Part shown: piece after piece, positions 25,688 through 34,675 of the stretch | Layout of the letters: each line of letters starts with the position of its first letter | Position numbering within the stretch: the stretch's first letter is position 1 | Assembly: GCA_951394405.1 (NCBI GenBank) | Contig: OX596342.1 | Span: forward strand, 806,001 to 870,000 | From: Coprinellus micaceus | Lineage: Eukaryota; Basidiomycota; Agaricomycetes; Agaricales; Psathyrellaceae | Direction of reading: 5' to 3' | DNA: 64,000 nt | Made by a program: the position numbers and the translations under genes | Notes under the pieces: model-generated | The model's input: only the letters and a program-made list of their open reading frames with translations | Database searches by the model: none | Told to the model about the DNA's origin: nothing

Positions 25688-27133
25688 ATCCTCGATATTG
25701 CTGGGGAAGCTGATCTCCTCATCCACCTGACGAATGGTGCCCCGACGATTGACTCCACATTGGCCGCCGATACCCGGTCCGTTCGCCAGCGACTCGCGTC
25801 ATCGCGATTTAGCATGCAAGTCGGAGAGCGGACTGTGATCAAGACCATGGCGCGAATGTCAGAGTGGAGGAAGACGATCCAGGTATCTGAAAGGAAGAGG
25901 CTACGCAAGACCATCCTGGATATGTAGGTCCTCGCTAGTGATATCGCGACGCGCCTTACCTGACTCTCCATCTTGTAGTCGGGAGCACTGAAGGCAAATC
26001 TCGCGGTTGAATGGTTGGAACAATCTTCTTACCTCTGAACGGGGACTCTGGCCAGACAATGCTCCGCGGGTGTGGAGACTGCACGAGACTGAAGGCCCAC
26101 ACCGGATACGGTTCGTAGACATGGTTGTTGGTCGAAAAGCACCCCTCCTCATTGGCTGTTTAGAATGAAGCTGGAACCACAGGACGAAAAGCCCACGCAT
26201 TCACGCGTTGATGCCCTGAGCGAGCTCGTGCGTGACGTCCAAGCACCCGAAGCTGATACCCTTTCCGTGAATCAGCCTGAGGTACCACCTTGGGCCGACA
26301 CCTACGAGATTTCCTCCACCGAGATCGAAGGTGAGCATTGCATTGCATTGCATCCCGTCCCCATCGAGCTGGAACCCTTACATTGCCTTCAGACAAGCAA
26401 CTGGTGGAAGATGTCGTCGACGACAAGCTGCGGAGGGTTCGTCATGAGCTTGAACCAGGAGATGTGATCGAGGCCGTAGCAACCGTGGCACGAATCGCGG
26501 GAGTGGACTCTTCGCGTACGTACCTGGTGGCCTTTCCCGTCTGCCCCACTGACATCTCTCTTGTGTGACAGCTGGACTCCTCATTATCGGAAGGACACAC
26601 ATATATATGCTAGATGGCGTGGTGGAGAATGATGATGGGGGAGTCGTCGATGCCCACGACGCGCCTTCGTCCCGGGAAGCATAGTCGAGCTGGACGGGCC
26701 TCAGAGAGCTCAAAGGTGGTCTCATGCTCAGATCTCCTCCTGCAGTGACAAGAAGTTCCTCTTCTGCGACGTGGCGTAGGTCAGCCCCCCTGGTTTATTA
26801 GGCCAATGCCATGACGAGTACCCATTCAGCCTCGAGGTGTACTTCAAGGACAGCCGGAGTCTCCTGGTGGTGTTCCTCGACAAGAAAAAGCGGTCGGAAA
26901 CAGAGTGGCGATTCACGAACATCATCGAGAAGAATAGCACCCGTCATTGACCTCAACTCTGCCCAGGACACCACTTTTCAGTAGAATGGGTTCTCGTGTC
27001 CTTTCTAACTTCAGGTCTGATGAGCTCTCCTCCGCGACGAGGCGATGGCAAGCACGGGAGATCAGCAATGTGCGTGTTCTCGTCGCTTCTTTGTTGAGCT
27101 TCCGTCTGACGGCCTCTGTAGTTCACGTACACG
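23619..27133 (+). pseudogene. BEACH copy 2: internally deleted and 3'-truncated pseudogene
   Basis: The first four exons match copy 1: 23619-23816, 23874-24122, 24171-25113, 25169-25687. At 25687/25688 the match ends in mid-exon and the sequence jumps to a more C-terminal part of a BEACH protein: EADLLIHLTNGAPTIDS, then [20 protein letters not shown], then the PH-BEACH region ([58 protein letters not shown]), then the first residues of the BEACH domain TRRWQAREISN. The jump is out of frame: the N-terminal frame stops at 25713. More frame breaks follow. BEACH sequence ends at about 27133 (FTY, then stops); no BEACH core or WD40 repeats remain. It cannot make the full protein. Confidence 0.8.
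24990..26096 (+). repeat. Inverted duplication IR2, left arm
   Basis: Matches the reverse complement of 29905-31011; paired coordinates sum to 56001. It spans the 25687/25688 junction, so the junction existed before this second duplication. The edge at 26096 is sharp (GAAGGC then CCACAC here, GCACAA there). The edge near 25000 is worn over about 25 bp. Confidence 0.93.
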
Positions 27134-27822
27134 ATTAGCCGATCAATTTAAGCGCCCATTGGGATCAAACGAGAGTTCCAGTGAATATGATTCTTTTTTC
27201 ACCCGCCCCCTCATATTCAACTCAATAGATGTTGCCTGCCTGTAAGACTGGTAGTCCGTCTTGCGCTGAGTGACACGTCGGCACGACGGTATCGAGACCA
27301 ACAGATAACTCAGGCTCCAGGTGCTGAGCTCTCTGGAATGGTCCGAATCGGTTTTGCCATCGTTGGAGTCTGCTTATCTTCCGTGGGTATCACTCCCAAC
27401 GGGAATGTCTGGAGGGGCCTTCGGGATTATCCCGACCTGACCCGAATTTCTTGGCCTCATCGTGCTACAGGCCAATCGTGGCAAGGCTGCTTCCGCCCAT
27501 CCTTCCGATTCTCTCCACAGTGCGAGAGTACCTTGGACGTTTCAACCACCTGAGTATTCGTCCCATAGTCCAACCATACTATACGATACCCTATTAATAT
27601 GGTATCACCAGATCTATATCCCTATCCCTATTTTGCCGTTGGAGGAAAGTATTGGATAGAGTATAAATAGTGTATTGGGTTGGGATAGTAGGCTTGTCCA
27701 GCTGCGGGTCCGATTTCCCCAAAATTTGAGCCCAAGTCTCTCGTCAGAAACTATTCCCTCCTCATCCGTGGCTGCGGACTGTCCTATGTAGGACTGTCCC
27801 CTATGTGACACGACAACGCGGC
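27134..27822. other. Sequence between BEACH copy 2 and the P2 promoter
   Basis: No gene was recognised. Part of it is AT-rich (around 27570-27680, with ATTAATATGG and TATAAATAG). Short open stretches lack exon borders. Confidence 0.4.
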
Positions 27823-27979
27823 TGACGTCATTTCCCCCTATCTGGGCGCTAATCGACTTAAATCGAACCGGAATTTGTTTCAAGTCGGTAATGACGCAGC
27901 AGCAGGGCTAACACCGTTTCCCCCCTATCTGGGCGCTAATCGAACTTAAATAGAACCCGTATTTGTTTCAAGTCGGTAA
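27823..27979 (+). promoter_or_regulatory. P2 promoter: CRE site and tandem 63-bp repeat
   Basis: TGACGTCA at 27823-27830 is in the same position in the block as before P1. The following piece TTTCCCCCTATCTGGGCGCTAA to CAAGTCGGTAA (27831-27891) is repeated at 27917-27979 with few changes, period about 86 bp. P1 has one such unit, so P2's promoter has gained a second. Confidence 0.6.
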
Positions 27980-28024
27980 CCAAGCCACTACCACCCAACA
28001 ACCTCGTCGTTGCACGCCTCTGTG

Positions 28025-28840
28025 ATGGCTCACCTTATTCGCTCCGCAAAGTCTGGCAGCGACTGGACGTTCAACGAACTCTGCGCCTATAATATCTGCA
28101 TTACGCCGACCTCACCCGCGGATTTCTTCCAACCCGGCGCGGACCCATCGCTCAACCATCTTGATCCGTCGATCCTTCATGCCAAGGCCGACGATCCCAA
28201 CCTCTCGGAAACAACTGCGGAATACCTGAGTTATCTAGACCTTGCCACCTGCGCCCACCGAGAGAGTGCCATTGACGATTTCGCCGCGGCGACTCTGAAG
28301 CTTCTGCGCTTCCCCCACGCACCAAAAACCATTGTGGCTACTCGCTATGACATCCCTCTCACTATCTGCGGCGAGCATCACGCCGCCAAAACGGATGTGT
28401 GCATTATCTATCGCCCCGCCACCATCCTGCTCGTCCTTGTTGAAGACAAGACGACCTTTAATGTCATGGCCAGTGCCAGCAGGGTCGACGCGCAGATTGT
28501 GGCAGAGGCGATCGCAGCGTTCCAGTTCAACAACTTGAATCGTGCAGAGGACCGCCTACCCACCCTCGAAGCTATGACGATCCCCTGCATCACCATGTCT
28601 GGCACTGAGCCCACCTTCTACCTCATCCCTGTCACCAAGGAATTGAGCGATGCGGTCATCGCCGGCCGGTATCCTGCATCACAGACCCAGGTGTTCAAGT
28701 GCGCCACTCCTGCAACACACCGAAGGCGGCTCAGCGACCCGGATGGAATGGCAGACCTGGAATTTCGGAGGACTGCTCTCAAGCGCTTCCTCGCATTCAA
28801 GGACCTCGCAAAAAGTCACTGGGAGCAGTACATGGTTTAG
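28025..28840 (+). CDS. P2: 271-residue PD-(D/E)XK-nuclease-like protein with the acidic/Lys motif kept
   Basis: A single exon from ATG at 28025 (MAHLIRSAKSGSDW) to the stop after KSHWEQYMV. P2 is the only one of the three paralogues with the motif TDVCII...LLVLVEDK, that is Asp followed about 15 residues later by Glu-Asp-Lys, then the helix AQIVAEAIAAFQFNN. This fits a PD-(D/E)XK core with an intact active site. I recall similar proteins in many Agaricomycetes, often in several copies with LLVQEDK at this place, but no function is known to me. No signal peptide, no membrane span. It lies between the two arms of IR2, about 1.9 kb from the left arm and 1.1 kb from the right. Confidence 0.82.
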   Translation: MAHLIRSAKSGSDWTFNELCAYNICITPTSPADFFQPGADPSLNHLDPSILHAKADDPNLSETTAEYLSYLDLATCAHRESAIDDFAAATLKLLRFPHAPKTIVATRYDIPLTICGEHHAAKTDVCIIYRPATILLVLVEDKTTFNVMASASRVDAQIVAEAIAAFQFNNLNRAEDRLPTLEAMTIPCITMSGTEPTFYLIPVTKELSDAVIAGRYPASQTQVFKCATPATHRRRLSDPDGMADLEFRRTALKRFLAFKDLAKSHWEQYMV

Positions 28841-29036
28841 TTATTGTTTGTCGATCGACGTCCACATCTCCATCACCATATTTCATTTCCCTTATTCTTA
28901 TTTCATTCCTATTCACGACACTTGGTCGACTGGTCCCTTGAACTATATGAACCTTATTGTCACGTCTCTTCTTCCCTTGTTGTCTCCTCTGATAATTGAC
29001 AAATGTAATCGTCACTGTATACTACCAACCCATTCA
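28841..29036 (+). repeat. Shared 3' flank of the P-gene family (P2 copy)
   Basis: The same order of short blocks is seen as behind P3: ATCTCCATC, TTCTTATTT, GACACTTGGTC, CCCTTGAACT, CTTCTTCCCTTGTTGTCTCC, ACTACCA, CCCATTCAA. The match to the other two ends near 29036. Confidence 0.7.
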
Positions 29037-29904
29037 ATAGCAATTCCTCGTCAAAGCTGTGGCCCCCGGACTTCTCCCACATCTCAATATAGCTCACATT
29101 CTTGAAGTTAAAGAGATTGGACAAGGTGGTTTGGATGGGCGCCGAGCCAGCGGAAGGGATTCGGCCCCAGCAGCAGCAGAGCGGCGCTCGATGAGGTTGC
29201 GGAATTGACGTGCATCTAGACTGTGATCACGAGTAGTTGCGTCGGACACAGCAATTAAGGCCCTTCTGTCGTGCTCCTCAGGCAAGTGAACTGAATAGAG
29301 AAGGGCAATAAATGAGCCGCTGGCAACGCCGAAGTACAACAGAAGACGTCGTGATCTACCAATGCCAGGTGCAGGCAGGGAGAGGGCAAACAAAAAAGGT
29401 TACAGCAGTGGGTAACGTCGCCTCGCAGTGTCGGTGTGCAGGAACACATTGTCGTGCTCGTGCAAGAAAGCCGAATGGCAAGGCCATCGGGGAGCACAAC
29501 ACCTGCATTGCCCTCCGAGCGCATTTCTCGGGACACTAGGCCCGCCGGAGCCAAGGGGCGGACCCGATTGCTTGTCACATATGTGCGAGGAAGGCGGCCT
29601 GAGCAACATCCGAACCGCGTCTAGTACGAGCATCCTCCGATCTGGCCCCTGGTTTGGAGCCCAGGAACTTTGGATACTTGCGCCTCTGTACCGGCGAGAG
29701 GCGGGTGGGACAGGGATGGGTGGGAATGCAAACAAGAGGGAGAGGGAGAGAAGATATAAAAGTCGAGAATTCAGCCACTCATCTGGCTTCGACATAGCTG
29801 CCCATTTCATGTTGGCTTCAGGGAGAGTATGGCATCGAGAAGCTCGGAGAACTAGTTGATCCGGAAGCGGTGCAGTAGCGAAGCGCTCGGCGTTAGTCTT
29901 GTGC
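29037..29904 (-). other. Unassigned sequence between P2 and BEACH copy 3
   Basis: On the minus strand a stretch at 29010-29110 reads well in one frame (TLSNLFNFKNVSYIEMWEK then SGGHSFDEELLLNGL) and may be a piece of a coding exon. Upstream frames (29100-29400) lack an ATG and a match that I recognise. Treat as possible gene debris. Confidence 0.3.
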
Positions 29905-31011
29905 GCCTTCAGTCTCGTGCAGTCTCCACACCCGCGGAGCATTGTCTGGCCAGAGTCCCCGTTCAGAGGTAAGAAGATTGTTCCAACCATTCAACCGCGA
30001 GATTTGCCTTCAGTGCTCCCGACTACAAGATGGAGAGTCAGGTAAGGCGCGTCGCGATATCACTAGCGAGGACCTACATATCCAGGATGGTCTTGCGTAG
30101 CCTCTTCCTTTCAGATACCTGGATCGTCTTCCTCCACTCTGACATTCGCGCCATGGTCTTGATCACAGTCCGCTCTCCGACTTGCATGCTAAATCGCGAT
30201 GACGCGAGTCGCTGGCGAACGGACCGGGTATCGGCGGCCAATGTGGAGTCAATCGTCGGGGCACCATTCGTCAGGTGGATGAGGAGATCAGCTTCCCCAG
30301 CAATATCGAGGATGATGGGACTCCGCAATCCCCACACCGTTCTTGACGACCTTCATCATCCCCGACTGAATAATCGACTGCTTGCTGGCAGGAACATAGG
30401 TTTGGCTGTTAGCCTGGTTGTACGTTCCGGGCGCAGGAGGGGCCAAAGCTTCCAACGCTGCCGCAATTGACATGGGCTGACCTGAGGAATCGGTTGGTGA
30501 TACAGCTGAGGGCGACAAAGGATTGGCGTAGTTCTTCGAGCTGACGGATGTCAAGAACATATTAAGTGATGTGGACGCCTCGTACGTGAGGAATCGCACG
30601 AGGCCGGGATCCTGGAAGTTGCCAGAGTACCGAGGACCAAGGTGGTGGATAAAACGAGGCACATCTTCACCAACCGGAACCGACAGAAAGTACGCTGACG
30701 CCAAGGACCAGCTCATCTTCCCCTCGGTCTGGTCGGTGCTGCCTATCGAGTAAGCCATGTGCTGCGAAGATGACTCGCCTTTAGGGTACTGCCAGTTCAG
30801 CATGTCTTGCAGTACACCGTCAACGAACAAACCTAGACAGTATAAGCGTCATGGTCGTCAGAGAACCGGGGACACAGAATCACTCACGAATGCTAGGATT
30901 CGTTCCTCGATGAGGGTAATGTACCATGGTGATGTGGACCCATCTATTCTTCCGAACTGCCGCTGTGCAGGTGAAAGGTGGTTCCTTGTCCAGTTGCCCC
31001 GATGAACACGA
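29905..31011 (-). pseudogene. BEACH copy 3: fragment carrying the copy-2 junction (also IR2 right arm)
   Basis: Minus-strand copy of 24990-26096. It holds part of exon 3, all of exon 4 up to the out-of-frame junction, and the following EADLLIHL... piece. It shares with copy 2 the variants that differ from copy 1 (DSSGQPM, PASKQS), so copies 2 and 3 are sisters. No start, no end. Beyond 31011 the sequence is unrelated. Confidence 0.85.
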
Positions 31012-32527
31012 GACTTAAGACGTCGCCGCCGCCGCCGTCAAGTAGCTGGTGGTGTGGAGCAGGGTTGATCGGTTTGCAAAGTTGGTGTTAAGCTAGCCTT
31101 GAGGCTAGATGGGTAGGTGTCGGCGACGGGTGCCTCGAGGCCGTAGTTGGTCGGGGAAGCATGAAGCCCGCACGTGGGTTGGGTGCAGGTGACGCTGAGA
31201 GGGCTGGCCGAGGATAAAGGTAAGTTCGGTTTGATTCGTTGGTTCTGTGGATGGGACTCACATTGTATCCCCGCTTCTAGTGACCTTGTGTTCGAGCATG
31301 CCCAGTATCGCACCGTCGTCAAGCCGCTCGAGGAGGGAAGGTGTTGATGGGGTCCAGGGGACGGGTGGACTCGGTAGCGAGGTACGGGAGGTTATATGGA
31401 AGTTACAGGGTCAATGAGGCGAGGTCCCGGTGCGAGAGAGTGGGAAGTGACTGGGCTAAAGAAAGTAGGTGAGCCATGCGTAGGCTGGACGTATCGACAA
31501 TGTACTCACTCATGCCCGCATTTCCAGACCCAGTGGTCGCCTTGGGTTTGAACGGCGCCGTCAAGGGGGCGGGAAAGCGGGAGCACGAGTCCAAGGGGCT
31601 CTGATCTGGGTAACTGGTGAGTTCATGAGCGTATAGAACTAGAGGTACGCGCCAACCGTGCGGACTCTCCAGTTGAGTTGTGGAGTGGGCCTTCACCCTG
31701 CGCCGTGCCGTTGAGGTCTGGAGGGCGATGTGAATGAAGGGAAGTGCTCGATGGCGGGTGCGATGAGTGCCATAGCCTGGACATGCTCGGGGAAGGCGTG
31801 TCATTTTATGCGTCGATTTGTATTCAGTGTACATGTATGCTGACTTTCGTTTATAGTTACTGGGGACGGGACGGGCATGAACAGACACACCCGTGCTCGG
31901 TTAGGTGAATATGTGCCTCCTCGGGTTGACTCGAGCGTGAAGCGTTGAGGATGGACGTGAGGGGTGGTCCGCGTGATGATTGGGATGCCGTGAGGGACAG
32001 GCGGCGCAGGGGACGATGCCAGATCGGCGAGGCGCGTGCGTAGCGGAGGATGGCAGTTGTGTGTGTCCAAGAGGGGAAGGAACGCGCAGAGAAGGAAGCG
32101 GACGTAATTGAAGAGCCGATTGGGTGGGGTCCACGGATTGGGTAGAGCAGAGTTCTGAGAGTGCACGGCTGGGGACGAGGTCAATTGGTGTGGGAACGGC
32201 GCCGAGTTGCTTGGTGCGCTGTTGTTGCGTCGTGGGGGTATCGATCGGATGCTCAGCGGCGGCGCGTCGTATTGTATCGTATTGTATCATATCGTATCGT
32301 GTAGGGCCGGGGGTCAAGAGGAGAGGGATATGGGGAGGGGGATGGAGGGGAAGCGAGGCAGCAGAAATCCTGCTCGTGGGGCTACGCAATCGTTGTCGGC
32401 TTCGGGGATGCGTAGAAATGCGGGGAGATGGGTTCTGGACGAAATAAAAGGTGAGTCGGATGCGCGTCCGCACCCCGTGAGAGCCATATACCCGATCCGA
32501 ATTGCTGCGACCTCGGTCTCCCTTGTC
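31012..32527. other. Possible degenerate gene and unassigned sequence
   Basis: The minus strand has coding-like pieces with intron-like borders: at 31520-31610 LVLPLSRPLDGAVQTQGDHW then VWKCGHE before GTGAGT, and at 31270-31370 LLERLDDGAILGMLEHKV then TRSGDTM before GTGAGT. I could not join them in one frame. A short AT-rich tandem (units near TATTGTATCG) lies at 32270-32300. No function can be given. Confidence 0.3.
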
Positions 32528-32598
32528 ATGGGATTTGTTCGGTTTGACTCTGTCTTCACAACCACCATCCAACGACCTCAACGTCGCCCCCCGCTGTG

Positions 32599-33408
32599 AT
32601 GGCTCAGCTTACTCGCTCCGCAAAGTCAAGCAGCGACTGGACATGCAATGAACTCTACGCCTATAACATCTCCATTACGCCGACCTCACCAGCGGATTTC
32701 TTCCAACCCGGCGCAGACCCATCGCTCGATCATCTTGATCCCTCCATCCTTCACGCCACTGAGGCCGACAATCCCAACCTCTCAGAAGCAACTTCAGAGT
32801 ACCTGGGTTATCTAGACCTCGCCACCCATGGCCCCCAAGAAAGCGCCATCAACGATTTTGCCGCGGCAACTCTGAGGCTTCTGCGCTTCCGCGCGCCAAA
32901 CATCACCGTGGCAACTTGCTACGCCATCCCCCTTACCATCTGCGCCGAGATCCGGGATACTCAAACAGATGTATGCATTGTTAATCGGCGCCCCACCACC
33001 ATCCTACTCGTCCTTGCTAAAGACAAGATGATCTTGAATGACACGGTTGTTGTTGGGGCCGAGGCGCGGATTGTGGCAGAGGCGATCGCAGTGTTTCAAT
33101 TCAATAACTCCAAGCGCGCGGAGGTCAGCCTACCTACCCTTGAAGCTATGACGATCCCCTGCATCACCATGTCCGGCACCACACCCACCTTCTACCTTGT
33201 CCCTGTCACCATGGAACTGAGCGATGCGGTCATCACGGGCCAGTATCCTGCGTCACAAACTCAGGTCTTGAAGTGCATCACTCATGCAACACATCAAAGG
33301 CGAGTCAGAGCTGGAATGGCAGACCTGGAATTTCGAAAGATTGCCCTTAAACACTTCCTTGCGTTCAAGGATCTTGCAAAGAGCCACTGGGAGCAGTACA
33401 TGGTTTAG
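32599..33408 (+). CDS. P3: 269-residue PD-(D/E)XK-nuclease-like protein, active site probably lost
   Basis: A single exon, ATG at 32599 (MAQLTRSAKSSSDW), ending KSHWEQYMV. It is nearer to P1 than to P2 in both coding sequence (GQYPASQTQVLKC, EFRKIALKHFLAF) and 3' flank. The strand carries LLVLAKDK: the acidic residue of the ExK motif (VEDK in P2) is Lys. Another change is ESAINDF where P1 and P2 have ESAIDDF. The promoter is only partly shared: the CRE-containing block is absent, and homology to P1 begins about 70 bp before the start. It lies 1.6 kb from BEACH copy 3. Confidence 0.8.
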   Translation: MAQLTRSAKSSSDWTCNELYAYNISITPTSPADFFQPGADPSLDHLDPSILHATEADNPNLSEATSEYLGYLDLATHGPQESAINDFAAATLRLLRFRAPNITVATCYAIPLTICAEIRDTQTDVCIVNRRPTTILLVLAKDKMILNDTVVVGAEARIVAEAIAVFQFNNSKRAEVSLPTLEAMTIPCITMSGTTPTFYLVPVTMELSDAVITGQYPASQTQVLKCITHATHQRRVRAGMADLEFRKIALKHFLAFKDLAKSHWEQYMV

Positions 33409-33660
33409 TTGTTGTTTATCTATCAGCGCATACATCTCCATCGCCATGTTTCACTTCACTTGAACTGTATTCTTATTTGTATTATTATTTGCGACACTTG
33501 GTCCCTTGAACTGGCTGCCAGTGTATGGTTAACCCTATCATTGTCACTCTTCTTCCCTTGTTGTCTCCTGTGATAATCGTCAAATGCATGTACTTGTAAC
33601 TGTCATATACTACCAGCCCATTCAACCAGGGCAGCCAAGTTCTCCCCAATTTTTGGCACG
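33409..33660 (+). repeat. Shared 3' flank of the P-gene family (P3 copy)
   Basis: Nearly the same as the P1 flank for about 250 bp, for example CATGTTTCACTTCACTTG and TATTATTATTTGCGACACTT, with weaker similarity to about 33780. Confidence 0.8.
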
Positions 33661-34025
33661 AATCTGGTGGATGGGAAGGCAGGTGCCCTCATTCCCTTGT
33701 GGATACGCACCAACCGGCTGTTCATGTTACCTTTGCACTGGCTGTTTCGGACAGAAAACGACATAATGAGAGGCCGAGCTCAATTGGCAGGTATTGAAGC
33801 GGGCCGGTGGTTGGGAGGCGCCTGACATTCAAGTTCCTGGCGGGGAGAAAACACAATTGGTCTTGTGGACAACACATAAATAGTTACATAGATAGCTTCA
33901 AATCGATACAACATATTGAATACGAGTGTTAGAACGTTAGCCTTGGGGTAGTTCTGTAGCGGCGGGTATAGAGGCTAACGTCAAAAATTGACAGAGGTTG
34001 TTGAGCAGTAAGTCACCGAACCGTC

Positions 34026-34675
34026 TTATTTCTTTCCACTGAACAATCCCTTGAAGAAACCTTTCTTCTTCTCCTTCCTCTCATCTGACCCAGACCCAGC
34101 CTGATCCCCAGCATCCCGCTGAGCCCTCATTTGTGCTATGACGGCCTCGGGGGTGGAGTTCTGAGCGACTGATACACTCGTGAGTTCGCGTTTCTGTCCG
34201 AACAGCCGACGTCAGGAACGCGGATCTTTGAATCCTCGAAACGGATCAACAACACGACTAACCCTATCATACAACCATTGAGGAACAATCTTCAAATTGC
34301 CAACATCGTTGACGATTCCCATCATCCGCTGAACAGTTTCCAGGGGTATTTCCCTTCAATGAGACACGTATCAGCACTAATCTCCAGTCCAGAACGCACG
34401 CAAAAGGAAAGCGATCGAACGTACTCCATGTATGTTCCTCCCGCGTTCTTCAGCTTCAACACCAGTTCCTCTGGGTCAAACAGGAAGTCGACAGCGAATC
34501 CTTCAGGGAGAGTTCCCCGCTGAACCCACTCTGCAGGGACGGGGACATCCTTCAGCTGGCCATCGTCGGTGACGATGGACATCATGGCCGGTGCATGAGG
34601 CCAGTTCGGACCACGGAGGGCAGTCAGAACATGGTCAGGGGAGATGAAGTATTCGCGGGCGATGGGGGTGGACAT
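34026..34675 (-). CDS. Small conserved-looking protein of unknown function with basic C-terminus
   Basis: Three exons (34675-34425, 34353-34263, 34193-34026) give 169 residues in one frame. The protein starts MSTPIAREYFISPDHVLTAL. Its body (GPNWPHAPAMMSIVTDDG, PEGFAVDFLFDPEELVLKL, TVQRMMGIVNDVGNLKIVP) looks like a compact alpha/beta domain without signal peptide or membrane span. The tail is strongly basic with aromatic residues (ERKEKKKGFFKGLFSGKK) and could bind membrane or nucleic acid. I do not recognise a family. The nearest genes are P3 on the left and the F-box gene 3.2 kb to the right. Confidence 0.7.

Noticed and set aside
30030..30470. 146-codon plus-strand frame repeated at 25531-25971
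   Set aside because: Antisense of the BEACH junction region and duplicated with it; no independent support.
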